Assembly: GCA_947371865.1 (NCBI GenBank)
Contig: CANBRH010000006.1
Location: 1 to 42,406 of the forward strand
Length of the DNA: 42,406 nt
DNA from: Actinomycetota bacterium
GTDB taxonomy: Bacteria > Actinomycetota > Actinomycetes > Nanopelagicales > Nanopelagicaceae
Direction: 5' to 3'
Positions 1 to 8,636 of this stretch are shown in pieces; positions within the stretch are counted from its first letter, which is position 1, and each line of letters begins with the position of its first letter. The position numbers and the translations under genes are program-made. The notes under the pieces were generated by a model. That model was given only the letters and a program-made list of their open reading frames with translations. It had not been told where the DNA came from and did not search any database.

Positions 1-255
1 ATAGAAAGATGGCCAACCACAGCCCGAATGAAACTTGGTTTCACTTCTAAAGAGTTCAGCCGAACACGCCTTGCATTTATAAATTCCAACCGTCTCAGTA
101 TCGGTGTATTCGCCGGTGAAGGGACGTTCGGTCGCTGCTTTGCGCAGAACATCGAAGGAGAGCGGATCTAAAGTTTGTTTCAGAGCTGCATCATCAAGTT
201 GAACTGGATAGGCGGTCCCATCAGGACGCAATGGCGAGATTTCTTCAGCGTTCAT
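1..255 (-). CDS. msrB: Peptide-methionine (R)-S-oxide reductase MsrB, partial at window edge
   Basis: Reduces the R-epimer of oxidised methionine in proteins with thioredoxin-type reductant. Only the N-terminal 85 residues lie in the window; the gene runs off the left end. Translating the minus strand from the ATG at 255 gives a typical MsrB start: a CxxC zinc pair at residues 61 and 64 (KCKAC) followed by the family signature SGCGWPSF at about 77-84. The catalytic C-terminal cysteine is outside the window. The ATG directly abuts the TAG stop of msrA, so the two genes form a translationally coupled operon that covers both sulfoxide epimers. Identification rests on the motifs seen and the msrA neighbour. 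Confidence 0.93.
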   Translation of the reverse strand, partial: MNAEEISPLRPDGTAYPVQLDDAALKQTLDPLSFDVLRKAATERPFTGEYTDTETVGIYKCKACSAELFRSETKFHSGCGWPSFY

Positions 256-792
256 CTAGTTTGCCCCCGCAGAAGTTTCAATGGCAGGAAATGCAATTCC
301 GGTTGAGGAATGGCAGTCGTACCCATGGGGATTCTTGGCTAAGTATTTCTGGTGATACTCCTCGGCTGGCCAATAAGTGTGTCCATCGGCTTCTTGTATT
401 TCTGTGCAAATCGGATCGAGGCCATTCTGCAGAAGAACTTCTTCGTAAATATCTTTGGAATTAATGGCAGTGAGTAGCTGCTCGGGAGTTGTCGCAAATA
501 TTGCACTGCGATATTGAGTGCCGATGTCGCCACCTTGTTTGTTGAGCGAGGTCGGGTCGTGCATCGTCCAGAACTCTTCCAGCAAGCGTTGATAGGTCAC
601 CACAGATGGATCGAAAATAACTTCCACCGCTTCGGCATGACCGGTGACACCGGTACAGACTTGCTCATACGTTGGGTTTGGGCGTGCTCCGCCCATGTAA
701 CCGACGGAGGTGGATTCGACACCTGCCATCTGCCAAAACCGGCGTTCGGCACCCCAAAAACATCCCGTTGCAAAATATGCCCGCTCACTCAT
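256..792 (-). CDS. msrA: Peptide-methionine (S)-S-oxide reductase MsrA
   Basis: Repairs the S-epimer of methionine sulfoxide in proteins and free methionine. The 178-residue product has the GCFWGAE active-site motif at residues 10-16 with catalytic Cys11, the GTQYRSAIF segment near residue 91, and a C-terminal recycling cysteine at 160 (GYDCHSS). Length matches the family. ATG at 792 is used; I see no clear ribosome binding site, and a CAGAAT hexamer ends 7 nt upstream, so a leaderless transcript is possible but weaker than the cases listed elsewhere. msrB follows with no gap. Confidence 0.96.
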   Translation of the reverse strand: MSERAYFATGCFWGAERRFWQMAGVESTSVGYMGGARPNPTYEQVCTGVTGHAEAVEVIFDPSVVTYQRLLEEFWTMHDPTSLNKQGGDIGTQYRSAIFATTPEQLLTAINSKDIYEEVLLQNGLDPICTEIQEADGHTYWPAEEYHQKYLAKNPHGYDCHSSTGIAFPAIETSAGAN

Positions 793-878
793 GGTCGGTA
801 TTCTGACAGTTCAGGGCTACATCGGCAGAGCGGAGCAAGCCCTGGCTGCGCTGATAGCCTTGGGGCGAAACTACTTGG

Positions 879-950
879 GCCCCCGTAGCTCAGGGGATAG
901 AGCACCGCCCTCCGGAGGCGGGGGCGCAGGTTCGATTCCTGCCGGGGGCA
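879..950 (+). tRNA. tRNA-Arg (anticodon CCG)
   Basis: A full cloverleaf can be folded by hand. The acceptor stem is GCCCCCG (879-885) with CGGGGGC (943-949), discriminator A950. The D arm is GCTC...GAGC. The anticodon stem is CCGCC/GGCGG (905-909/917-921), with loop CTCCGGA and anticodon CCG at 912-914. The T arm is GCAGG-TTCGATT-CCTGC (926-942). The 3' CCA is not encoded. CCG reads the arginine codon CGG. Confidence 0.96.
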
Positions 951-990
951 CTGTGACGGATAACCCACTGATATAGCCAAATATGCGGGA

Positions 991-1080
991 ATCTCTCAGG
1001 CTATGTCCTTGTTTACGCGAGAGATACGCGAGAGAATACGGGCTTAAGCGCTCGATCTTTCGGGGCTTATGTCCTGTTTA
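991..1080 (+). repeat. Short repeats in the whiB1 upstream region
   Basis: The 190 bp between the tRNA and whiB1 carries an exact 11-bp tandem repeat, TACGCGAGAGA, at 1014-1024 and 1025-1035. ATCTCTC at 991-997 is inverted relative to GAGAGAT at 1019-1025. An imperfect direct repeat (about CTATGTCCTTGTTTA at 1001-1015 and CTTATGTCCTGTTTA at 1066-1080) flanks them, and GCTTAAGC at 1042-1049 is a perfect palindrome. These may be operators or RNA structure for whiB1; function is not known. Confidence 0.5.
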
Positions 1081-1140
1081 TCACCTATTGTCACATCTAG
1101 TTACCCACTGAAGAACTAATCGAGGAGAAGTACGCACACT

Positions 1141-1410
1141 ATGGACTGGCGACACGACGCGGCCTGCCGGGATGAAGATCCTGAACTCTTCTTTCCGATC
1201 GGAAACACTGGTCCTGCCCTGGCCCAAATCGAAGAGGCAAAGAAAGTTTGCCATCGCTGCTCGGTCAAAGAGGCCTGCCTGGCCTGGGCTCTAGAGAGCG
1301 GTCAAGATGCTGGCGTATGGGGTGGTCTCTCTGAAGATGAGCGACGCGCTCTCAAGCGCCGCGCTGCTCGAAACCGTGCCCGCATGATGGAGAGCCAGAA
1401 CAGCTTCTAG
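1141..1410 (+). CDS. whiB1: WhiB-family [4Fe-4S] transcription factor, WhiB1/WblE type
   Basis: A small iron-sulfur regulator that in other actinobacteria senses nitric oxide and binds the vegetative sigma factor. The 89-residue product has the four cluster cysteines at 9, 37, 40 and 46 (C..CxxCx5C), the GVWGG turn at 58-62, and a basic C-terminal tail rich in Arg/Lys for DNA binding. The N-terminus MDWRHDAACRDEDPELFF is close to what I recall of M. tuberculosis WhiB1. The ATG has a good ribosome binding site (GAGGAGAAG, about 8 nt upstream). It converges on a PdtaS-type kinase gene, the same pairing as Rv3219/Rv3220c. Confidence 0.95.
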   Translation: MDWRHDAACRDEDPELFFPIGNTGPALAQIEEAKKVCHRCSVKEACLAWALESGQDAGVWGGLSEDERRALKRRAARNRARMMESQNSF

Positions 1411-1412
1411 TC

Positions 1413-2879
1413 CTACTTCACTGGGAAATTTAATATCGCCCAGGTTTCTCCGGTTTCGCGCTTTAAGGCGATAGTTCCCTTTAATTCATTCTCGGTAAGC
1501 GTCCGAACGATGCGCAGCCCCAAATTGGATGATTGCTCCCATTCGAAATCTTCCGGCAGCCCTTCGCCATTATCGATGATCGCGATGGAGCACGTCTCCC
1601 CCGTACGAATAATTTCAGCACGCAGGGCATCACCGGTTTCGGCCAATCCATGTTCCAGCGAATTATGAATTAATTCTGTTATTACTAACGCCAGCGGAGT
1701 AGCAATCTGTGCCGGAAAGATTCCAAAGGATCCATCCTTAGCCAGAGTGATGGGACGAGAACTGAGTTCGATCGCGTTATGAACAATGCGATCATAAACT
1801 TCATCGAACTGAACGGTTTCCGTGGAGCTGGTCGAGAGAGTTTCGTGAACGATGGCAATGGATGCGACCCGACGAATTGCTTCAGCCAGTGCCGCACTCG
1901 CAATGGGGTCTTCTACCCGCCGTGCCTGTAACCGCAAAAGTGCCGAGACTGTCTGCAAATTATTTTTAACTCGGTGATGGATTTCACGAATGGTTGCATC
2001 TTTGGTCACGAGCGCTTGATCACGCCTGCGAAGTTCAGTCACATTGTGCAGCAACACAATGGCACCAATGCGATCTGGACCTTGAGTCAGCGGTATCACC
2101 AACAAATCCATAATTCCCCGGCTATTTTCAAAATCAGCGCGGCGCAATTGTTCACCGCTGACAATGATGCGCCACGGTTCATCAGTAGGTTGATGCGAAC
2201 TTTGTGAGAGGCTCTCAAAAACTTCACCCAGGATGTGGTTCTCGAGTTCTGACTCCCAACCCACTTGGCTAAATGCTGATCGGGCATTGGGGCTGGCGTA
2301 AGTGATATTGCCGCCACCATCTAACCTAATCAAACCATCGCCAACTCGAGGAGCGGATTCTGCTCGATAAATGGCGTTGTGAACCGGAAAGTTTCCTTCA
2401 GCCACCATGCGATAAATATTGTGGGCGATTTCACGATAATTTATTTCCAAGCGTGAAGCCGAGCGCATCTGCACTGCGTCACGATGGCGCGAAATCACGG
2501 CAATAATCCGACCATCGAAGAGCACAGGGATGGTCTCTTCCTTAATCAAGAGATCGCCAATAACTTCAGGTTGGGTATCGCGAACGATCTCCCCTTGGGA
2601 TAGCGCTTGATCGATACGAGGATTGCGCCCCCACATGAGTTCAGAGCCAATCACATCGTGGGTAAAGACTGTGGCGGCCGTGGTTGGCCTGATATGAGCC
2701 AAGGCAATATGACCTTCGGGCCAGGTCTGATAGTCGCGTCGCTTGGGCACCCAAAGAATCAAGTCAGCAAAAGATAAGTCGGCCAACATCTGCCATTCGG
2801 CAATGAGTTCCGATAAACGTTCCCGGTCCTCGATAGAGAGGGCGGTCTGGGAGGCCAGCAAGTCTTCGCGCGATGTCAT
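1413..2879 (-). CDS. pdtaS: Sensor histidine kinase, PdtaS type
   Basis: A cytoplasmic two-component kinase; in M. tuberculosis the orthologue phosphorylates the antiterminator PdtaR, which is not in this window. The 488 residues show an N-terminal GAF-like region (about 30-150), a PAS-like region (about 180-285), a HisKA_2 dimerisation segment with IREIHHRVKNNLQ (His301/302), and a HATPase domain with N box ELIHNSLEHG (401-410) and DNGEGLP (436-442). No membrane segment is seen. I chose ATG 2879 because AGGAG lies just upstream; the longer ORF from 2969 would overlap the preceding gene. Its end is 2 nt from the whiB1 stop. Confidence 0.92.
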   Translation of the reverse strand: MTSREDLLASQTALSIEDRERLSELIAEWQMLADLSFADLILWVPKRRDYQTWPEGHIALAHIRPTTAATVFTHDVIGSELMWGRNPRIDQALSQGEIVRDTQPEVIGDLLIKEETIPVLFDGRIIAVISRHRDAVQMRSASRLEINYREIAHNIYRMVAEGNFPVHNAIYRAESAPRVGDGLIRLDGGGNITYASPNARSAFSQVGWESELENHILGEVFESLSQSSHQPTDEPWRIIVSGEQLRRADFENSRGIMDLLVIPLTQGPDRIGAIVLLHNVTELRRRDQALVTKDATIREIHHRVKNNLQTVSALLRLQARRVEDPIASAALAEAIRRVASIAIVHETLSTSSTETVQFDEVYDRIVHNAIELSSRPITLAKDGSFGIFPAQIATPLALVITELIHNSLEHGLAETGDALRAEIIRTGETCSIAIIDNGEGLPEDFEWEQSSNLGLRIVRTLTENELKGTIALKRETGETWAILNFPVK

Positions 2880-2910
2880 CTGAGGCCTCTCCTGCCGCGT
2901 TAACCATTGC

Positions 2911-3948
2911 CTAGCCGATCGATTGTGCGATCTTATCAATCTCCTTCGCGAGCTTGGAACTTGCCACAAAACGATCTAGTACCTTGCCGTGCGGGTTGGC
3001 AGGCTGGAGCGACCGTGAATCCTGTGGCACAACGAAGGCCCGCTCCCCTGAGGTCAAACTCGAGAACCTGGACTCGATGGCCCGATCCTCTCGAGAGCTA
3101 CCCCTCTGATTAAGCACGTAAATGATTGGAATCTTGCGGAGCAAAATTGGGAATTCAGTTATGAAATCTTCCAGACGTAATAAACCCAGGCCAGAACTCT
3201 TGGTTATATAAATAAGTGAGGATGATTGCTCCAAAATGTTATTGATGAAAGTTGCTTGCCATCTGCGATCGGTAACAACTTCGCGCAGAGGTGGCAGAGC
3301 ACCAATATCTACAAAGGTAACTTCTTTCATTTCGCTGGCAGGTAGATCTGATGGTTTGTTCGCCGTTTGTATGGTGGTCAGTGAAAATCTGGTACCAGAT
3401 TGCGCTTGGGTACCGACCAAATAAGCAAGCGAAGGAGACTTGAGGTCGGCGTCGAAGACCTGCACCTGGGAACGCCAAGAGAAATAGTTGGCCAGTAAAA
3501 GCGTGAGGTGACTTCTACCGGGCGATCCCGTAGTTCCGGTAACGGTAATTATTTTTTGTTTTTTAGGGGATTGAGAAATAGATAATTCTGATTTGGCGGA
3601 AGATTGATTTTGATAGACGAGGGGCAGCCGGAGCTTGCTGCGAATATGGGTCATAATCAGATGAGAATTGATATCAATTCCATCAATACAGATAATGGAA
3701 AAAGCTGGATAGCGGCCCTCCATTTCAGAGAGCTCAATGAGATTGAGATCTGCTAAGTCCGAACTGTAGATAACTACAGTTCTCAGGAATTCGTGGCGAT
3801 TTTCCAGGGCTGTACGCAACCCAGCAAAGTCAATCGCGCGATTGATGATGTTCCAACCTTGAGAGAACAAGAGTTGGGCGATGAAATCTTCGGTTTCAAC
3901 GTCGGCAATTGCCGTGATTACCTCTAGTTGCGGAATCTCAGAAGCCAT
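2911..3948 (-). CDS. CpaE-like P-loop ATPase with degenerate Walker A
   Basis: A 345-residue protein with a receiver-like N-terminal half (about 1-115) and a MinD/ParA-like half. The P-loop reads TGTTGSPGRSHL (about 136-147), with Arg in place of the Walker A lysine; a GRT/GRS-type loop is, from memory, usual in this actinobacterial CpaE-like group. VFDADLKSP follows as a switch region. CpaE proteins position type IV/Flp pilus machinery, but no pilus gene other than the SAF/CpaB-like neighbour is present. ATG 3948 overlaps the neighbour's stop by 11 nt, implying coupling; a longer form from 3972 is possible. ATP hydrolysis may be weak or absent. Confidence 0.75.
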   Translation of the reverse strand: MASEIPQLEVITAIADVETEDFIAQLLFSQGWNIINRAIDFAGLRTALENRHEFLRTVVIYSSDLADLNLIELSEMEGRYPAFSIICIDGIDINSHLIMTHIRSKLRLPLVYQNQSSAKSELSISQSPKKQKIITVTGTTGSPGRSHLTLLLANYFSWRSQVQVFDADLKSPSLAYLVGTQAQSGTRFSLTTIQTANKPSDLPASEMKEVTFVDIGALPPLREVVTDRRWQATFINNILEQSSSLIYITKSSGLGLLRLEDFITEFPILLRKIPIIYVLNQRGSSREDRAIESRFSSLTSGERAFVVPQDSRSLQPANPHGKVLDRFVASSKLAKEIDKIAQSIG

Positions 3949-4540
3949 TGCGCACCAACAGAACTTTGGCATTAGCGATATCTGTCACCACTTGAATCAT
4001 CGAACTCTTTGGTATTGCTACGACAACCCCAATATCCCCACCGAGATCCTTTGACTTCTGATCTATCGATTCAACAGTTGCATTTGCGAAAGCCACAATG
4101 GGATCAAAGCTGGCTTGTGAAGTGTTAGGGGAAAGCGCGTAGAGATCAACTTGTTCTCCTGGAGTTAAATCGATGGGCATATCTGACCGGCCAACTCGCA
4201 GGGGCAGGCTTTGCATGATGACGAGCGAACTTTTGCGAGAGAGCGCCGAAACTGGGATGAGTTCACCATCATGAATTGTCCGAGCGGAGTACCAACCTAC
4301 TACTGCTTCGCCAGTGGAAAAATACTTTCCACCCGATTCAAAAAGATTAACTTTCACCTTTTTGAGATCAGCACTTGCCATGAGATGTCCCGGAGAAATG
4401 TCGTGACTGGCCGCCCACACCCAGTTCGCCCGATTGGCGGCGCTGCTGATGGCAACTGCAGCCAGGAGTGAGAGAGCAATGAGAAAGGCAGCCAGACGAG
4501 TCCGCGGGTTGCCTGGAAAGATGTTCTTCATTTCGATCAT
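3938..4540 (-). CDS. SAF-domain membrane protein, CpaB/RcpC-like
   Basis: About 200 residues: one N-terminal membrane segment (about residues 15-35, LAAFLIALSLLAAVAISS) followed by an extracytoplasmic SAF domain, as in Flp-pilus CpaB/RcpC proteins. Motifs include AASHDISPGHLMASADL and the loop near SARTIHDGELIP. It is co-transcribed with the CpaE-like ATPase, matching a cpaB-cpaE order, but the remaining pilus genes (cpaF, tadB/C, flp) are absent from the window. The start is uncertain: ATG 4540, ATG 4531 or an upstream GTG at 4597 all keep the membrane segment, and none has a convincing ribosome binding site. Confidence 0.7.
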   Translation of the reverse strand: MIEMKNIFPGNPRTRLAAFLIALSLLAAVAISSAANRANWVWAASHDISPGHLMASADLKKVKVNLFESGGKYFSTGEAVVGWYSARTIHDGELIPVSALSRKSSLVIMQSLPLRVGRSDMPIDLTPGEQVDLYALSPNTSQASFDPIVAFANATVESIDQKSKDLGGDIGVVVAIPKSSMIQVVTDIANAKVLLVRNGF

Positions 4541-4674
4541 GGACCATTCATAGGCTAGATGCAGCCCTGAACTCCTAACGTCCTCCACAAAGATCACCGA
4601 GCGTAATCAAGTGAGAGAAAAAGATCAGCCGATCGGTGGAGGTAACAGCGCACCCGCACCAGTTGAGTAACCCT

Positions 4675-5214
4675 ATGAATAACGATGCCACCACACCAGC
4701 CACCGTCGTCACCTGGCCACAAGCCGGATCTGATCGCCCCTTTGATCCAGAACTCTGGAGCCACCCGGCCTTGGCTCTCTACCTGCCGCAGGAGGCTCCG
4801 CCGCTTTCGAAATCGACTTCTCGCAAGCTCTATCTAGTACCTACTCCAAATACTTACGCGGGTGAGAGCATCGATCGCGATTTTGCCCCGCAGCCCAGCC
4901 CTGCCGCAGATTTACCCCAACTGCAGGAATGGGTTGAGCGGTTTGTGATTTCGATTGTTGAAATTTGGGGCGGGCGCAGACATCCGATGCAATTAGCGCG
5001 ATGGTGTCATCGAAGCGTGCATGCGCAGTTAGTGCGTAAATCCGGGAGCATGAAAGAGATCCCGCGAGTGCGAAAGATTTATCTCTCCGAACCTATCGAT
5101 GGGGTCTGCGAATCAACCGTCACGCTTCGAATCAACGAGCGCGTGCGATCGCTTGCACTGCGTTTTGAAGGCGTGGACAAACGTTGGTTATGCACCGAGA
5201 TGGTTCTGCTTTAA
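4675..5214 (+). CDS. Rv3235-like conserved actinobacterial protein
   Basis: A protein of about 179 residues with a Pro/Ala-rich N-terminus (about the first 80 residues) and a folded C-terminal half, from about LQEWVERFVISIVEIWGG, that ends in a beta-rich stretch. The layout and its place beside secA fit the Rv3235/DUF6459-type family, whose function is unknown. It is divergent from the SAF gene and convergent with secA: its TAA and the secA TAA share TTAA at 5211-5214. ATG 4675 is preferred, but a GTG at 4636 in the same frame would add 13 residues; neither has a clear ribosome binding site. Confidence 0.7.
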   Translation: MNNDATTPATVVTWPQAGSDRPFDPELWSHPALALYLPQEAPPLSKSTSRKLYLVPTPNTYAGESIDRDFAPQPSPAADLPQLQEWVERFVISIVEIWGGRRHPMQLARWCHRSVHAQLVRKSGSMKEIPRVRKIYLSEPIDGVCESTVTLRINERVRSLALRFEGVDKRWLCTEMVLL

Positions 5215-7892
5215 GAGTTGGCAGCTCCGTGACAGCGCTTGTACTTGCGGCCAGAGCCACATGGGCAAGGTGCATTGCGACTAGTGCCACCGCTTTGTTT
5301 TACTTCGCCGTCGACATCGGCCGCTGAGTAACGAAGTTGGTTGACTTCTGCCTTGGGAATTTCAATACCTTTGGCGGCGACTTCATGGGAATCAGCTTCC
5401 ACTTGAACCTCGACATTGAAAACGAATCCAACGAGTTCTTCCTTAATGGAATCCATCATGGCTGAGAAGAGGTCGTAACCTTCACGTTGGTATTCCACAA
5501 GCGGATCGCGCTGAGCCATAGCGCGCAGTCCGATTCCTTCTTGCAAATAATCCATTTCGTAGAGGTGTTCACGCCACTTACGGTCGAGCACGGAAAGTAA
5601 TACCTTGCGCTCGAGTTCGCGCATAACATCGGGTGTGAGCCCTTCTTCGCGTGAACTGTAGGCATTCTGTGCATCTTCCAAGACTTTGTGCAGAAGGAAA
5701 TCCTGATCTAAACCTTCAGCGCCACCAACTTCCTGGAGGACTCCTTCGATACTCAAACTGATGGGGTACAGAGCACGAAGAGCGGTCCAGAGTGTTTCTA
5801 GATCCCAGTTTTCGGGGAATCCTTCGGCGGTAGCTGCTTCAACATAAGCAGTTAAAGTGTCTGTCATAAAGAGTTGGACTTGCTCTTTAATATCCGCACC
5901 TTCAAGTACTTCGCGTCGCTCTCGATAAACAACTTCACGTTGGCGATTCATGACATCGTCATACTTCAAAACATTCTTGCGCATTTCAAAGTTAAGGGAT
6001 TCAACTTGAGTTTGCGCCGAGCGAATCGCATTGGAAACGATCTTGGATTCAAGGGGTACTTCCTCAGGAATTCCGGCGGCGCCGAGGAAACGCTCGACCA
6101 TGCCCGAATTAAATCGACGCATCAGATCATCCTGCAGCGAGAGATAGAAACGGGATTCTCCCGGATCGCCTTGGCGACCAGATCGACCGCGTAGCTGGTT
6201 ATCGATACGGCGAGATTCGTGGCGCTCGGTGCCCAATACATAGAGACCACCCAGTGCAACAACTTCTTCATGTTCGCGCGCAACGGCTGCTTTTTGTTTG
6301 GCAAGTTCGGGAGCCCAAGCCGCTTCGTACTCTTCGGGAGTATCTACGGGATTAAGCCCGCGACGTTGGAGTTCGAAGTCAGTCATAAATTCTGGGTTTC
6401 CGCCCAGCATGATGTCGGTACCACGACCGGCCATATTGGTGGCGACAGTTACAGCGCCTATGGAACCAGCGCGTGCGATGATCGCAGCTTCACGTTCGTG
6501 TTGCTTGGCATTAAGGACTTCGTGCGGAATACCGCGCTTGGTGAGCAAGTGGGCTAATTCTTCGGATTTTTCCACGCTGACGGTACCGACAAGAACTGGC
6601 TGGCCTTTGCGATGGCGTTCGGCAATGTCATCGGCTACGGCGATGAACTTTCCGGCTTCGGACTTATAAATTAAATCTGATTTATCTTCGCGTTGCATGG
6701 GCTTATTGGTAGGAATTGGGATGACGCCCAGCTTGTAAATCTGCATTAATTCGGCGGCTTCGGTCATGGCCGTACCGGTCATACCTGAGAGCCGCTTGTA
6801 CAAGCGGAAGTAGTTCTGGAGAGTAATAGTGGCCAAGGTTTGATTTTCGTCTTTGATCTCAACACGCTCTTTGGCCTCCAGGGCTTGATGAAGTCCCTCG
6901 TTGTAACGACGACCTGCCAAGATTCGACCAGTGTGTTCGTCAACGATCAAGAGCTCACCGCTCATGACGACATAATCTTTATCGCGCTTGAAAAGCTCTT
7001 TCGCGCGTACGGCGTTATTGAGATAACCAATCATCGGAGTGTTAACGGATTCGTAAAGGTTTTCGATACCAAGTAACTCTTCAACCTTGGTAACGCCTTC
7101 TTCCAAGATACCTACAGTGCGCTTCTTCTCATCAACTTCATAGTGAACATCGCGATCGAGTTTTCCGGCAATGTTGGCAAATTCTAGGTACCACTTGGTG
7201 GCCTTATCGGCCGGGCCACTGATGATCAATGGGGTACGTGCTTCATCGATGAGAATCGAGTCCACCTCATCGACCACAGCAAAGTTGTGAACGCGTTGAA
7301 CGCAATCATCAAGCGTCCACGCCATGTTGTCGCGCAGGTAATCAAAACCAAATTCGTTGTTGGTGCCGTAGGTGATATCTGCAGCGTATGCCTCGCGACG
7401 TTCAGTAGGTGACATATTGGAGAGAATGACGCCAACCTTGAGACCTAAGAAGCGGTGAATTCGACCCATCCATTCGCTATCGCGTTCGGCTAGGTAATCG
7501 TTGACGGTTACGACGTGGACACCTTTGCCGCTGAGAGCATTGAGGTAGGACGGCAACGTCGCGACCAAAGTCTTTCCTTCACCGGTACGCATTTCCGCAA
7601 TATTTCCTTGGTGAAGTGCGGCTCCGCCCATGATCTGAACGTCGTAGTGTCGTTGGCCCAACGTGCGCTTAGCAGCCTCGCGGACGCAGGCAAAAGCTTC
7701 GGGTAGAAGATCGTCCAGAGTTTCGCCAGCCGTGAGGCGGGTGCGGAAAATCTCGGTCATCCCGCGAAGATCATCATCGGAGAGGGCAGAAATCTTGGCT
7801 TCCTGAGCGTTGACTGCGACGGCAATCTTCTCGAGATTGCGAATTGCTCGGCCTTCGCCAGCACGTAAAACCTTGTCTAGTAACGCGACCAC
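5211..7892 (-). CDS. secA: Preprotein translocase ATPase SecA
   Basis: The motor of the Sec export pathway; it pushes unfolded preproteins through SecYEG at the inner face of the membrane. The 893-residue product has Walker A MRTGEGKT (101-108), the DEAD-type VDEVDSILIDEARTP segment, the helicase motif GRSGRQGDPGESRFYLS, and a C-terminal zinc SEC-C motif (Cys876, Cys878, Cys887, His888). This is the housekeeping SecA1 form. GTG 7892 is the start, with AGAGG a few nt upstream. It lies directly downstream of comF; the hpf gene usually found between them is missing, as only 48 bp separate the two. Confidence 0.98.
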   Translation of the reverse strand: MVALLDKVLRAGEGRAIRNLEKIAVAVNAQEAKISALSDDDLRGMTEIFRTRLTAGETLDDLLPEAFACVREAAKRTLGQRHYDVQIMGGAALHQGNIAEMRTGEGKTLVATLPSYLNALSGKGVHVVTVNDYLAERDSEWMGRIHRFLGLKVGVILSNMSPTERREAYAADITYGTNNEFGFDYLRDNMAWTLDDCVQRVHNFAVVDEVDSILIDEARTPLIISGPADKATKWYLEFANIAGKLDRDVHYEVDEKKRTVGILEEGVTKVEELLGIENLYESVNTPMIGYLNNAVRAKELFKRDKDYVVMSGELLIVDEHTGRILAGRRYNEGLHQALEAKERVEIKDENQTLATITLQNYFRLYKRLSGMTGTAMTEAAELMQIYKLGVIPIPTNKPMQREDKSDLIYKSEAGKFIAVADDIAERHRKGQPVLVGTVSVEKSEELAHLLTKRGIPHEVLNAKQHEREAAIIARAGSIGAVTVATNMAGRGTDIMLGGNPEFMTDFELQRRGLNPVDTPEEYEAAWAPELAKQKAAVAREHEEVVALGGLYVLGTERHESRRIDNQLRGRSGRQGDPGESRFYLSLQDDLMRRFNSGMVERFLGAAGIPEEVPLESKIVSNAIRSAQTQVESLNFEMRKNVLKYDDVMNRQREVVYRERREVLEGADIKEQVQLFMTDTLTAYVEAATAEGFPENWDLETLWTALRALYPISLSIEGVLQEVGGAEGLDQDFLLHKVLEDAQNAYSSREEGLTPDVMRELERKVLLSVLDRKWREHLYEMDYLQEGIGLRAMAQRDPLVEYQREGYDLFSAMMDSIKEELVGFVFNVEVQVEADSHEVAAKGIEIPKAEVNQLRYSAADVDGEVKQSGGTSRNAPCPCGSGRKYKRCHGAANS

Positions 7893-7940
7893 AAATCCTC
7901 TTTCGTCAGCTTCGAGCCAGCCCTAAAAGGGGCACGGCAT

Positions 7941-8618
7941 CTATAGGTGTAATCGTATGGGCAAAAAACGAGCGCTGGCACATGCAGAGATGGCAGCCAC
8001 AGGCGGGCAACCAACGCTGGTGAGGGCTCTGGCCCCTTCCCGGAAGCTGGTGCCACTGGTGATCACATCGTCCACCATAACGATGGCAGCCCTGCCTTTC
8101 CTCCTGATCAACTGAGAATCGGCTGAAAATGCCCCGGCCAGGTTGGCGGCCCGTTGGGAGGGATTGAGACCGGTTTGGTCGGCTACGGGACGAATAACCC
8201 CGAGCAACGGGGCAACATCCACCTCGGTACCGAAATTCTGGGAAACGGCCCGCGCCAGAAGTAGGCCATGGTCTCGCCCACGGGCGCGGATGGTCGCTCG
8301 GTGCGATGGAATGGGAACGAGCAGTACACCTTCACATCTCTTGCCCGCCATGAGCGTGCGCAGTGAAGCGGAGAGCGAATGGGCCAATGCGCTTCGTGCC
8401 ACCTTCGAACCATCTTCTTTCGCTGCCAAAATAAAGCGTTGAACCCGAGGTTGATAACGAGCAGTGAATGCCAGCGGCAGTGAATCCAATCGCGAAAGTA
8501 TTGGTGGGGCACTCCATAACCCGGAACAGGATGGGCAAATCTCAACTTGGGCCGCACCACATCCAATACAAGCCACTGGAAAGATGAGTTTGCTGAGGGA
8601 ACGCAGTTCTGAGAGCAC
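7941..8618 (-). CDS. comF: ComF-family phosphoribosyltransferase-like protein
   Basis: A 225-residue protein of the ComF family. It has a zinc-ribbon-like N-terminus (CIGC at 17-20 and CPSC at 28-31) and a type I phosphoribosyltransferase fold with the PRPP-binding loop VMVDDVITSGTSF. In naturally competent bacteria ComF supports DNA uptake; in actinobacteria its role is unsettled. GTG 8618 is 18 bp after the mtrB stop, so it belongs to the sahH-mtrA-mtrB transcript. No strong ribosome binding site is visible, only an AAGG about 13 nt upstream. Confidence 0.88.
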   Translation of the reverse strand: MLSELRSLSKLIFPVACIGCGAAQVEICPSCSGLWSAPPILSRLDSLPLAFTARYQPRVQRFILAAKEDGSKVARSALAHSLSASLRTLMAGKRCEGVLLVPIPSHRATIRARGRDHGLLLARAVSQNFGTEVDVAPLLGVIRPVADQTGLNPSQRAANLAGAFSADSQLIRRKGRAAIVMVDDVITSGTSFREGARALTSVGCPPVAAISACASARFLPIRLHL

Positions 8619-8636
8619 AGAACAAGTGTGACCTTT

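Noticed and set aside
5205..5220. Intrinsic terminators between convergent genes
   Set aside because: The stop codons overlap and no GC-rich hairpin with a T run is present there or at the other convergent junctions.
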